This document shows, in pieces, positions 9,284 to 16,022 of a stretch of DNA of 32,448 nucleotides. The DNA is taken from the NCBI GenBank assembly GCA_947303585.1, contig CAMYYT010000014.1:1-32448 (forward strand), written 5' to 3'. How positions within the stretch are numbered: the first letter of the stretch is position 1; each line of letters starts with the position of its first letter. The position numbers and the translations under genes are program-made. The stretch comes from an uncultured Pseudomonadota bacterium (GTDB taxonomy: Bacteria > Pseudomonadota > Alphaproteobacteria > Rs-D84). The notes under the pieces are model-generated. The model was not told the DNA's origin. It worked only from the letters and a program-made list of their open reading frames with translations, and did not search any database.

Positions 9284-9312
9284 ATGTTATGATAGAAATA
9301 TCTAATTGTCAA
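9284..9312 (-). promoter_or_regulatory. rodZ-like gene promoter
   Basis: Consensus TTGACA (9312-9307), 17-nt spacer, TAACAT (9289-9284). The TGA inside the -35 box is also the dusB stop codon. Confidence 0.55.
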
Positions 9313-10226
9313 TTAATCGCAAAAAAATCTTTTATAATTTTTTTCAAAATTTTTTCATCAACAATCTGATTAACATTTATCCGGAATTGTGCAGAATTCG
9401 GCATTCCCGCAGAATACCACGCAGCATGTTTTCGAAACATAGGCACCCCCGTTTTAACCCCATAATATTCAAGCACCAAATCGAGATGTCGCAACACGAT
9501 TTCGCCTATGTTTTTAGGTCTGTCACAACAGCCACAAATTTGTCCGATAATCCAGGGTTGCCCCAGCATAGCACGACCTATCATAACACCGTCATAACCC
9601 AATTTTTGAAAATGTTCCACGCCAGCAACATCTTTGATATCACCATTTGCGATTATCGGAATTGGCAAATCTGGTTTTTCTGGCAATTGTGCCACCCCAG
9701 CATACCCTTGGGCGCGCGTTCGTCCATGAACCACAGCAAAAGACGCACCAGAATCTGCGGCAATATGTACCAAATCTTGCCAATCTTTATGGTCTTCATC
9801 CCATCCAAGTCGTGTTTTAATAGAAACAGGTATTTTTACAGATTTCACACAATCTTCTATTATTTTACCAGCAAGTTGGTGGTCGCGCATTAAATAAGCG
9901 CCTGCGCCGGCACGAGTTGCCACCTTTGGCACAGGACACCCCATATTAATATCAATCCATTTTGCACCAGAATCTTGCAATATTTTTGCGGCTTCGCCCA
10001 TCAAATACGGGTCAGCCCCAAATATCTGCGCCCCGATATTACCTTCGTCCGCATAATCATCGAAATTACGAATACAGTTTTTATGTTGTTCCACCAACGA
10101 ATGACAGGAAATCATTTCAGTCACCATAGAAACATCAGGCGCAAAATCGCGCAAAATCTTTCTGAAAGGCTTATCAGTAATCCCAGCAAGCGGTGCAGTA
10201 AAAATTTCTTTATGATTCTTAAACAT
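9309..10226 (-). CDS. dusB: tRNA-dihydrouridine synthase (DusB type)
   Basis: FMN enzyme reducing uridine to dihydrouridine in tRNA D-loops. From the chosen ATG (MFKNHKEIFTAPLAGITDKP) it is 305 residues, close to DusB length. Visible landmarks are the FMN-binding start APLAGITDKPFR, the catalytic Cys in INMGCPVPKVATRAGAGAYLM, VKIPVSIKTRLGWD, the HGRTRAQGYAG loop and the phosphate-binding IANGDIKD...GYDGVMIGRAMLGQPW. A longer frame reaches 10373, but it runs through the divergent promoter and antisense to the next gene, so it is rejected. The -10 box TATTAT is 7 nt before the ATG and there is no Shine-Dalgarno, suggesting a leaderless mRNA. Confidence 0.93.
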   Translation of the reverse strand: MFKNHKEIFTAPLAGITDKPFRKILRDFAPDVSMVTEMISCHSLVEQHKNCIRNFDDYADEGNIGAQIFGADPYLMGEAAKILQDSGAKWIDINMGCPVPKVATRAGAGAYLMRDHQLAGKIIEDCVKSVKIPVSIKTRLGWDEDHKDWQDLVHIAADSGASFAVVHGRTRAQGYAGVAQLPEKPDLPIPIIANGDIKDVAGVEHFQKLGYDGVMIGRAMLGQPWIIGQICGCCDRPKNIGEIVLRHLDLVLEYYGVKTGVPMFRKHAAWYSAGMPNSAQFRINVNQIVDEKILKKIIKDFFAIN

Positions 10227-10229
10227 TTG

Positions 10230-10262
10230 TGATATAATAGACGACATGAAAGAAAAAATCAA
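10230..10262. promoter_or_regulatory. Overlapping divergent promoters, dusB and ftsB-like gene
   Basis: Plus: extended -10 TGATATAAT at 10230-10238, then 7 nt and the ATG at 10246. Minus: TTGATT (10262-10257), 17-nt spacer, TATTAT (10239-10234), then 7 nt and the dusB ATG at 10226. Both transcripts are predicted to start at or next to their start codons, and their -10 boxes overlap by five bases. Confidence 0.65.
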
Positions 10263-10578
10263 AAATTTATTTGCTTTTCTTGGGCGCGCCTGGACGGCAG
10301 GATCACGCGGAAAAATCGGTATTGTGTTAATGCTGTTATCATTATTCTTTTTCATTCGGCTTTTTTGCGGCACCAGCAGTATTCAAAATTTTGCGATAAA
10401 CGCATGGCGGCTTAGCCATGAACGCGCTGAATTAGAATTGGCACAAAAACAATTGGAACAAATACAACGCCACATCTATTTATTGCAACACCCCAACAGT
10501 TCTTCTGATTATATTGAAGAGTTGGGGTTGCAAACATTAAATTTGGGCGACAGCGAATTCAAAGAATTAAAATATTAA
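10246..10578 (+). CDS. FtsB/DivIC-type septum formation initiator
   Basis: 110 residues. A basic N-terminal cytoplasmic segment of about 27 residues is followed by a membrane span (IGIVLMLLSLFFFIRLFC, about 28-47). A periplasmic heptad coiled coil follows (HERAELELAQKQLEQIQRHIYLLQ), with the DivIC-like end SSSDYIEELGLQTLNLGDSEF. FtsB-type proteins join FtsL and FtsQ to activate septal peptidoglycan synthesis. The N-terminal extension is longer than in E. coli FtsB. The ATG has no Shine-Dalgarno and lies 7 nt after an extended -10, so the mRNA looks leaderless. It overlaps the convergent tspO gene by 4 nt. The topology matches well; short coiled-coil proteins are hard to assign with full certainty. 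Confidence 0.75.
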   Translation: MKEKIKNLFAFLGRAWTAGSRGKIGIVLMLLSLFFFIRLFCGTSSIQNFAINAWRLSHERAELELAQKQLEQIQRHIYLLQHPNSSSDYIEELGLQTLNLGDSEFKELKY

Positions 10579-11042
10579 TTCAAATAAATTATCATCCCAT
10601 TAAGATAGAAAGCAAACATCAACCATAAAATATATGGCAATATTAACCAAGCAGCAGTTTTACTGACATTAAAGAATTCGCGTGCCATAAATATAGCCAC
10701 GATAATCAAAGCTGTCAGTATTAATAAAGCAATTTCTGGTGCATGTGAACCAAAGAATACAAACGACCAAAGCAAATTCAAAATTAAATTAATGGTAAAC
10801 AAAATATAAGAATTTTTCTTGTTTGCTCTTTTCTGTTGCATAACAAAAAACAAAGCCAAACCAATCAAGAAATAAAGAACAGTCCACGCCACACTAAACA
10901 CCCAACCCGCGGGCGTCAATGCAGATACATATAAACTGTTATACCATAAATTTCCACCAGTTGTCATTGGTGTCACCAATACACCAAAAAAACCTGGCAA
11001 GAAAGACAAAAACATAGCAAAAATAAATTTTAAAAAAGTCAT
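10575..11042 (-). CDS. tspO: TspO/MBR family tryptophan-rich sensory protein
   Basis: 155 residues with five predicted membrane spans, the TspO fold. Family landmarks are the Pro/Trp segment TPAGWVFSVAWTVLYFLIGLAL, then NLILNLLWSFVFFGSHAPEIALL and the last span AAWLILPYILWLMFAFYLN. Bacterial TspO proteins are inner- or outer-membrane receptors that bind tetrapyrroles and affect porphyrin or stress responses. The start has a strong AAAGGAG site, and an extended -10 lies at 11067-11075. It is a single-gene unit that ends tail-to-tail with the ftsB-like gene. The family is certain; the ligand in this organism is unknown. Confidence 0.92.
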   Translation of the reverse strand: MTFLKFIFAMFLSFLPGFFGVLVTPMTTGGNLWYNSLYVSALTPAGWVFSVAWTVLYFLIGLALFFVMQQKRANKKNSYILFTINLILNLLWSFVFFGSHAPEIALLILTALIIVAIFMAREFFNVSKTAAWLILPYILWLMFAFYLNGMIIYLN

Positions 11043-11066
11043 TTTTTACTCCTTTGATACAATAAA

Positions 11067-11075
11067 ATTATATCA
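11067..11075 (-). promoter_or_regulatory. tspO promoter (extended -10)
   Basis: TGATATAAT on the minus strand, giving a predicted start near 11060, about 18 nt before the tspO ATG, with room for its AAAGGAG site. Confidence 0.55.
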
Positions 11076-11124
11076 AAGCAGCCATCCTAATCATATCGGA
11101 AAGAATACCTGCGCACCTTCCCCT

Positions 11125-11149
11125 CGCGTTGATGTAAAACACCAATGCG
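11125..11149. other. Imperfect hairpin downstream of the Thr-rich exported gene
   Basis: Arms CGCGTTGATGT (11125-11135) and ACACCAATGCG (11139-11149) pair around an AAA loop with one mismatch and one wobble. It lies shortly after the stop of the minus-strand gene. No T-run follows on either strand, so it is an RNA 3'-end stabiliser or weak terminator at best. Confidence 0.35.
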
Positions 11150-11155
11150 GGAACA

Positions 11156-12049
11156 TCAGTTGCCAGCCCCCGCAAACACCGCCGCCCGGAAAGCCGAGTG
11201 GATCATGACGTAGTACGCGCAACCGTTCGCACAGCTCCTCGCACAACCAAATTCAGAATAGTTGTCGCCCCCGCCCAGCCACGACGAGGACTCGTAATCT
11301 TGTTGTTCAAATTTTGTTGCACGACACCAGCAATACTGACCGTCACTTGTCGAGCCCATAGCATTTGCTGCTTTTTTAGCGTCACTTTGCTGCGTATATA
11401 TCAAATTGTCACCACTTCCGCTCCACAGATTCGTAGCTCTAATAGTATTACAACTTGCCTCACCCCTGACCGTGCCGTATTCAAACTCGACCTTCCATTG
11501 TCCTTTTTCCAATTCACTACATGTTTGTGCTGGGTTCTTGACATCATCTATATAGCAGGTGCCGTCTTTACTATATGCTTTGTAAGAAGATCCATTTATT
11601 TTTGTATTCACAGCCGCCAACCCGGTTGTCGTTGTAGCGGTCGTACTTGTTGTGGTTGTCGTTGACGTGGTCGATGTTGTCTGCGTTTCTGGGGGGTTTG
11701 TGGGTTCTGTCGGCTCCGCAGCTGTAGCTGTTTTATTTTTCTCTATTTCCGCTTTCTTATCTTCTATTTCTTTTTTCGTTTGGGCGATTTGTGTATCCAA
11801 CGCATTACTTTGTCCCTGATATTCTTTTATCTTTTGTGATTCCACTACATTCCCAACCACGCCTACCGCCGTTAATCCTATGGTAGATAAACCTGCTATC
11901 TTTAACGCCTTGGTCGTCCCTTCACATTTTTGAAGCCGTTCCATTTTTTCTTGTTTCGATCGCGTCAATTCCGCTATGCGTGGATTTTCCCCAAACGATA
12001 AACCTGGCAACAAACACATCAATCCGCTTAATATATATATTTTTTTCAT
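11156..12049 (-). CDS. Exported protein: coiled coil, Thr-rich linker, Cys-rich C-terminal domain
   Basis: 297 residues, family not recognised. A Sec signal peptide (MKKIYILSGLMCLLPGLSFG) is followed by a coiled coil, a single Cys (QKCEGTTKA), a Gly/Val hydrophobic segment at about 50-70 and a second coiled coil. A low-complexity Pro/Thr/Ser linker (about 112-145) leads to a C-terminal domain with at least eight Cys (CYIDD, TCSEL, ASCNT, YCWCRA, FGCARSCANGCAYY) ending in SAFRAAVFAGAGN. The Cys pattern suggests a disulfide-bonded domain outside the cytoplasm. The ATG follows AGGGGAAC. It is paired with the smaller upstream gene, which shares the coil-Cys-hydrophobic-coil layout. The DNA, especially the 3' third, is visibly GC-richer than its neighbours, hinting at separate origin or selection. 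Confidence 0.8.
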   Translation of the reverse strand: MKKIYILSGLMCLLPGLSFGENPRIAELTRSKQEKMERLQKCEGTTKALKIAGLSTIGLTAVGVVGNVVESQKIKEYQGQSNALDTQIAQTKKEIEDKKAEIEKNKTATAAEPTEPTNPPETQTTSTTSTTTTTSTTATTTTGLAAVNTKINGSSYKAYSKDGTCYIDDVKNPAQTCSELEKGQWKVEFEYGTVRGEASCNTIRATNLWSGSGDNLIYTQQSDAKKAANAMGSTSDGQYCWCRATKFEQQDYESSSWLGGGDNYSEFGCARSCANGCAYYVMIHSAFRAAVFAGAGN

Positions 12050-12058
12050 CTTGTTCCC

Positions 12059-12403
12059 CTATTCTTTGATGTTTGCCTTTTCCGTTTGAAGATTTTGATA
12101 TTCAGTCTGCTTTTGTTGCAATTTTGTTTTTTCTTGGCTTATCTTACTGCCCTGGACCGCCGCCGCCACACCAGTAGATACAACCCCAACGCCACCTATC
12201 ACAGTTGCCGCTACCCAGCCTTTTTTCTTTTTTTCACATCTTTCGATTTCAGAATCTAATATTCGATTATCGTTTTCCAATGTTGATATTATCTGTTGTT
12301 CTTCCAGTCCAGTCGCAATGTCCGGTAATTCGTATGCTTTTACATTTGACACATTAAACGCGAACGCTGCGCAAACAAATAAAAACAACCATGATTTTTT
12401 CAT
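12059..12403 (-). CDS. Exported coiled-coil protein related to its downstream neighbour
   Basis: 114 residues. A signal peptide (MKKSWLFLFVCAAFAFNVSNVKA) precedes a coiled coil with a single Cys (IERCEKKKKGW), a Gly/Val-rich hydrophobic segment (AATVIGGVGVVSTGVAAAV, about 68-88) and a Gln/Lys coiled-coil tail. This order of coil, Cys, hydrophobic segment, coil is also found in the N-terminal half of the next gene, so the two appear to be relatives, one lacking the Thr-rich linker and Cys-rich domain. They could form a mixed envelope-spanning assembly, which is inference. The ATG follows AAAGGA. Ten nt separate the two genes. Confidence 0.75.
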   Translation of the reverse strand: MKKSWLFLFVCAAFAFNVSNVKAYELPDIATGLEEQQIISTLENDNRILDSEIERCEKKKKGWVAATVIGGVGVVSTGVAAAVQGSKISQEKTKLQQKQTEYQNLQTEKANIKE

Positions 12404-12417
12404 ATAAAATCCTTTCC

Positions 12418-12441
12418 ATTATATATGATAAGATTATATCA
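12418..12441 (-). promoter_or_regulatory. Promoter region of the exported-protein pair
   Basis: Two minus-strand -10 candidates: extended TGATATAAT at 12441-12433, and TATAAT at 12423-12418. The second would start transcription inside the AAAGGA site, so the distal one is preferred. Confidence 0.45.
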
Positions 12442-12468
12442 TAAAAACACAGCAGATTCAAAAAAAAA

Positions 12469-13992
12469 TTACCCACGAACGCCGTATTTACCACGATTTA
12501 TTGGACGATAAGAAAGCGCTTCGGATAAATCCGCCATTGTTATATTATCATCACCACGCAAATCTGCGATTGTCCGCGCAAGACGCTTTATACGATTATA
12601 TCCACGCGCAGACATCCCCATATTTGCCGCAGCAGTATTCAAAAATGCGGTTAATTCATCACTTAATACAACATATTTGTCCATATCTGCACCATCCAGC
12701 AACGCATTAACATAACCCTGACGCGCGATTTGTTTGTTACGCGCAGCCACAACGCGTTCACGAATTTGGGCGCTGGTTTCAACATTTTCATCCGCCCCAG
12801 TATTCATTTCCCATGGATTCACAGCGTCTACATCAACATGCAAATCTATTCTGTCTAATAATGGACCAGATATTTTATTTTGATATGCTTCGGCACATCT
12901 AGGCGCGCGCGAACAAGACATCGCAGCATTACCCAAATGCCCACATGGACACGGGTTCATCGCCGCTATTAATTGAAAATGCGCAGGATAAGTCGCGTTT
13001 TTCTTGGCCCGCGATATAACTATTTTTCCAGATTCCATTGGTTGACGCAATATTTCCAATGTGGCGCGATTAAATTCTGGCAATTCATCCAAAAATAAAA
13101 CACCATTATGTGCCAAAGATATTTCCCCTGGTTTTGCATCGCTGCCCCCACCCGCCAAAGCAACCGCACTGGCAGTATGATGAATACTGCGAAACGGACG
13201 ATTCGAAATCAAAGATTGATTGTTTAATTTACCCGCAATCGAATAAATAATCGAAGTTTCCAAAATTTCACCAGGTGTCATTTCCGGCATAATAGTTGGC
13301 AATCGCGATGCCAACATCGTTTTCCCAGACCCCGGAGGTCCCACCATTAACATCGCATGTCCGCCAGCCGCTGCGATTTCCAAAGCGCGTTTGGCTGCGG
13401 CTTGTCCATGAACTTCGGCTAAATCGCCAACTTTTTCATTTGTCTGTGTTGGCTTTATCATTGGGGGCAAAGGTAAAATTTGGCTGCCCCGAAAATGATT
13501 TATCAATTCCATTACATGACCAGGCGCCAAAATATTCGTATGCCCTGCCCAGCGTGCCTCGCTCCCCTGCACCCCAGGACAAATTATTCCCAAACCATTA
13601 TTATGCGCCCAAACACTGGCTGGCAAAACACCACCTGTTCTGACAATCGCACCATCTAATCCTATTTCGCCAATAATCACATATTTTGCAACTTCATCTT
13701 TTGGCAAAATATCCATAGCACACAAAATTCCACATAAAATCGGTAAATCAAAATGAGAGCCTGTCTTTTCAATATCTGCCGGCGATAAATTAACAGTAAG
13801 TCTTTTTGATGGCAAAGACAAATTCAACGCAGACAACGCATTTCGTATTCTTTCCGCAGATTCTTTGACCGCCCTATCAGCCAAACCGATAATATTAAAT
13901 TCAGGTTTTGCAAACCCAGCAGACAGTTGAACTTGGACATCTATTTTTGTGACATCCATACCATTAAAAATGATTGAATTCAAATTTATCAT
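12469..13992 (-). CDS. comM: YifB/ComM-type Mg-chelatase-like AAA+ ATPase
   Basis: 507 residues, full length. The N-terminal domain has the ComM-typical start (GLADRAVKESAERIRNAL, LTVNLSPADIEKTGSHFDLPI) with a Lon-like fold. A AAA+ core follows with Walker A VGPPGSGKTMLASRLP and Walker B LFLDELPEF, sensor sequence LIAAMNPCPCGHLG, and the C-terminal Mg-chelatase domain ending YRPINRGKYG. In Vibrio and Haemophilus ComM is a hexameric helicase promoting branch migration during natural transformation; other bacteria keep it outside classical competence. The ATG has no Shine-Dalgarno and lies 8 nt after TATAAT, so it is another leaderless candidate. It is divergent from lepB. Confidence 0.93.
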   Translation of the reverse strand: MINLNSIIFNGMDVTKIDVQVQLSAGFAKPEFNIIGLADRAVKESAERIRNALSALNLSLPSKRLTVNLSPADIEKTGSHFDLPILCGILCAMDILPKDEVAKYVIIGEIGLDGAIVRTGGVLPASVWAHNNGLGIICPGVQGSEARWAGHTNILAPGHVMELINHFRGSQILPLPPMIKPTQTNEKVGDLAEVHGQAAAKRALEIAAAGGHAMLMVGPPGSGKTMLASRLPTIMPEMTPGEILETSIIYSIAGKLNNQSLISNRPFRSIHHTASAVALAGGGSDAKPGEISLAHNGVLFLDELPEFNRATLEILRQPMESGKIVISRAKKNATYPAHFQLIAAMNPCPCGHLGNAAMSCSRAPRCAEAYQNKISGPLLDRIDLHVDVDAVNPWEMNTGADENVETSAQIRERVVAARNKQIARQGYVNALLDGADMDKYVVLSDELTAFLNTAAANMGMSARGYNRIKRLARTIADLRGDDNITMADLSEALSYRPINRGKYGVRG

Positions 13993-14000
13993 AATGCTAT

Positions 14001-14029
14001 ATTATAACTTGCATAGATGCTTTTCAAGG
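14001..14029 (-). promoter_or_regulatory. comM promoter, predicted leaderless
   Basis: TATAAT at 14006-14001 with CCTTGA at 14029-14024 (17-nt spacer); TTGAAA at 15 nt is an alternative -35. The comM ATG begins 8 nt after the -10, with no ribosome binding site between. Confidence 0.5.
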
Positions 14030-14035
14030 TATAAA
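14008..14035 (+). promoter_or_regulatory. lepB-rnc-secG promoter candidate
   Basis: CTTGCA (14008-14013), 16-nt spacer, TATAAA (14030-14035), overlapping the divergent comM promoter. lepB has a normal AAAGGA site before its ATG. Confidence 0.45.
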
Positions 14036-14061
14036 ATACGAAAATCACAAAAGGATTATTT

Positions 14062-14946
14062 ATGCCAGCAAAAAACAAAAATACAGCCAGAGAATGGTTC
14101 GATACTATATTTTATGGTGGGCTTATTGCCATCATTTTCCGCAGTTTTTTACTTGAACCGTTTAACATTCCATCTGGTTCTATGATTCCTTCGTTACAAG
14201 TCGGCGATCACATATTTGTTCAAAAGTGGTCTTATGGATATTCAAGATTTTCTTTTCCTTTTGGTTCTTGGAATTTATGGGACGGGCGTTTCTGGGCCAA
14301 GCACGAACCAAATGTTGGCGATATAATTGTGTTCCGTAAACCTAATGGAAATGTTGAATATGTCAAAAGATTGATTGGAACGCCTGGCGATACAATCCAA
14401 ATGAAAGAAGGTCGTCTTTATATCAATGGCAAACAAGTAGAACGCAAAGACCCGCGTCCATTTATAATTGCTAATTTGCCAAAATCTATGCGCAGCGTTG
14501 GTTTTTACAAAGACAATATGTCTATCAAGGGTAATAAGATATGGATAGACAACAAACCTGCTCCGTTTAATTATACTATTGAATACAAATCAGACAAAAT
14601 CTGTAACAGCGGTCAATTTGAATGTGGTGTTTTTGACGCAACTGAATACACCGAAGTTTTACCGAACGGTATTGAACACAGTATAATCGAAATGTCTGAT
14701 AATGGACCTTTGGATAACACAGAAATGTTCACTGTGCCAGAAAACCATTTATTCTTTATGGGCGACAATCGCGACCAAAGCGCAGACAGCAGAACAACCG
14801 CGGTATCTTATGTCAACCGCGACAATGTTTTGGGTCGTGTTTGGTTTATTTGGTATTCACATAATTATTATGCGCCTATGTTGGCAATATGGAACTGGGG
14901 CAATAAAATGCGCTGGGCTAGATTCGGATTAAAAAAGAAGCAATAA
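14062..14946 (+). CDS. lepB: Signal peptidase I
   Basis: Membrane-bound serine protease that removes Sec and Tat signal peptides on the periplasmic side. 294 residues, with one N-terminal membrane span (about 17-31). Box B holds the catalytic Ser40 in NIPSGSMIPSL, box D the catalytic Lys102 in EYVKRLIGTPGD, and box E is FMGDNRDQSADSR. An insert of about 90 residues between boxes D and E (PRPFIIANLP... to PENHLFF) is typical of proteobacterial enzymes. AAAGGA precedes the ATG. The stop overlaps the rnc start by one base, so lepB-rnc-secG form one operon, the usual alphaproteobacterial lepB-rnc arrangement. Confidence 0.95.
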   Translation: MPAKNKNTAREWFDTIFYGGLIAIIFRSFLLEPFNIPSGSMIPSLQVGDHIFVQKWSYGYSRFSFPFGSWNLWDGRFWAKHEPNVGDIIVFRKPNGNVEYVKRLIGTPGDTIQMKEGRLYINGKQVERKDPRPFIIANLPKSMRSVGFYKDNMSIKGNKIWIDNKPAPFNYTIEYKSDKICNSGQFECGVFDATEYTEVLPNGIEHSIIEMSDNGPLDNTEMFTVPENHLFFMGDNRDQSADSRTTAVSYVNRDNVLGRVWFIWYSHNYYAPMLAIWNWGNKMRWARFGLKKKQ

Positions 14947-15575
14947 TGAAATTAAATTACGAATTTAAAAACCAAGAGTTATTAAAACTCGCTTTGACAC
15001 AAAGTGGGATAGATTCAAAGCACAATAATGAACGTCTTGAATTTATCGGGGATAGAGTATTAGGATTGTCTGTTGCAAACCTGCTTTATAAAATGTATCC
15101 CGATGACGCCGAAGGCAATTTGGCGCGCCGCCATGCATTTCTTGTTTCCACAGAAACTCTTGCACTTGTTGCTACAAATATCGAACTTGAAAAACACTTG
15201 CGTCACGGTCACATGACAGGTGGAAAAATTACTCACATACTTGCTAATGCAATGGAAGCAATTCTGGGTGCAATATTTTTAGATGGTGGTTTTGAAAGTG
15301 CACAAAAAATTATCATGGAATTATGGCACGATATGGCTGCTGCGGAAATAGTCGCTCCAAAAGATGCAAAAACAGCTTTGCAAGAACTCGTTCAAAAACA
15401 CACAAATGGCGAATTGCCTGTGTATGAATACAGCGAACCAAACGGGCTTTCCCATAACCCAGAATTTACTGCAACCGTAAGTGCGTTGGGAAAATCTGCA
15501 ACTGGGGTTGGTGCATCAAAAAAACTAGCGGGATTAAATGCGGCGGAAAAATTGCTAAAAATCCTTGCAATTTAA
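14946..15575 (+). CDS. rnc: Ribonuclease III
   Basis: 209 residues. It cleaves double-stranded RNA, including rRNA precursors. The endonuclease domain shows the signature NERLEFIGDRVLGL with Asp36. The second acidic site reads ILANAMEAILGAIFLDGG, where the residue aligned with E. coli Asp114 appears to be Asn101 while Glu104 is kept. A C-terminal dsRNA-binding domain covers about 138-207 (TALQELVQKHTNGELPVYEYSE..., GVGASKKLAGLNAAEKLL). The ATG overlaps the lepB stop by one base, indicating coupling. The Asn may be a lineage feature; the other catalytic residues look intact. Confidence 0.93.
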   Translation: MKLNYEFKNQELLKLALTQSGIDSKHNNERLEFIGDRVLGLSVANLLYKMYPDDAEGNLARRHAFLVSTETLALVATNIELEKHLRHGHMTGGKITHILANAMEAILGAIFLDGGFESAQKIIMELWHDMAAAEIVAPKDAKTALQELVQKHTNGELPVYEYSEPNGLSHNPEFTATVSALGKSATGVGASKKLAGLNAAEKLLKILAI

Positions 15576-15626
15576 GATTCTGCCGATTACAATCACAACA
15601 CAAATAAACAACATAAGGAAATAAAA

Positions 15627-15986
15627 ATGTTTTCAATATTACTTGTATTACTTATCATCGTAGCAGTTTTAATGACAGGTTTGATTTTGTTACAAAAATC
15701 CGAAGGTTCTGGTATGTCTGGGTCCAGTGCGGCTTCTATGTTTGGTGGTGTTTTAACAGGGTCCAGCGCGGGTAATTTTTTAACAAAAACAACTGCAATC
15801 TTGGCGACAATATTCTTTATTTTGTGCGCCCTGTTATCTTTGGTTGTTGCAAAAACAGATATTTCTGGCAACAACGGCAGTGCTTTGCGTAATGAATTAA
15901 ACACCGAAGCACAAGAACCAATCAGTGAACCATTACAATCTACACCGACAACAAATTCAACAGAACCTGTTAGTGTAAAAGAATAA
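15627..15986 (+). CDS. secG: Preprotein translocase subunit SecG
   Basis: 119 residues, inner-membrane partner of SecY and SecE in protein export. It has two membrane spans: residues 2-20 (FSILLVLLIIVAVLMTGLILLQ) and about 55-76 (TTAILATIFFILCALLSLVVA). Between them is the hallmark loop QKSEGSGMSGSSAASMFGG. The C-terminal tail is Thr/Ser/Glu-rich, as in many alphaproteobacterial SecG proteins. AAGGAA lies before the ATG. It probably shares the lepB-rnc transcript, uniting export, processing and RNA maturation, and it ends in an intrinsic terminator. Confidence 0.92.
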   Translation: MFSILLVLLIIVAVLMTGLILLQKSEGSGMSGSSAASMFGGVLTGSSAGNFLTKTTAILATIFFILCALLSLVVAKTDISGNNGSALRNELNTEAQEPISEPLQSTPTTNSTEPVSVKE

Positions 15987-15990
15987 AAAA

Positions 15991-16018
15991 AAACAACCGC
16001 CACGGCGGTGTTTTTTTA
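15991..16018. terminator. Bidirectional terminator between secG and priA
   Basis: ACCGC-CACG-GCGGT hairpin (about 15996-16009) with A-rich left and T-rich right flanks, between convergent secG and priA. Confidence 0.85.
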
Positions 16019-16022
16019 TATT

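Noticed and set aside
10227..10373. N-terminal extension of dusB
   Set aside because: It runs across the divergent promoter and antisense to the ftsB-like gene, and the homologous protein begins at MFKNHKEIFTAPLAG.
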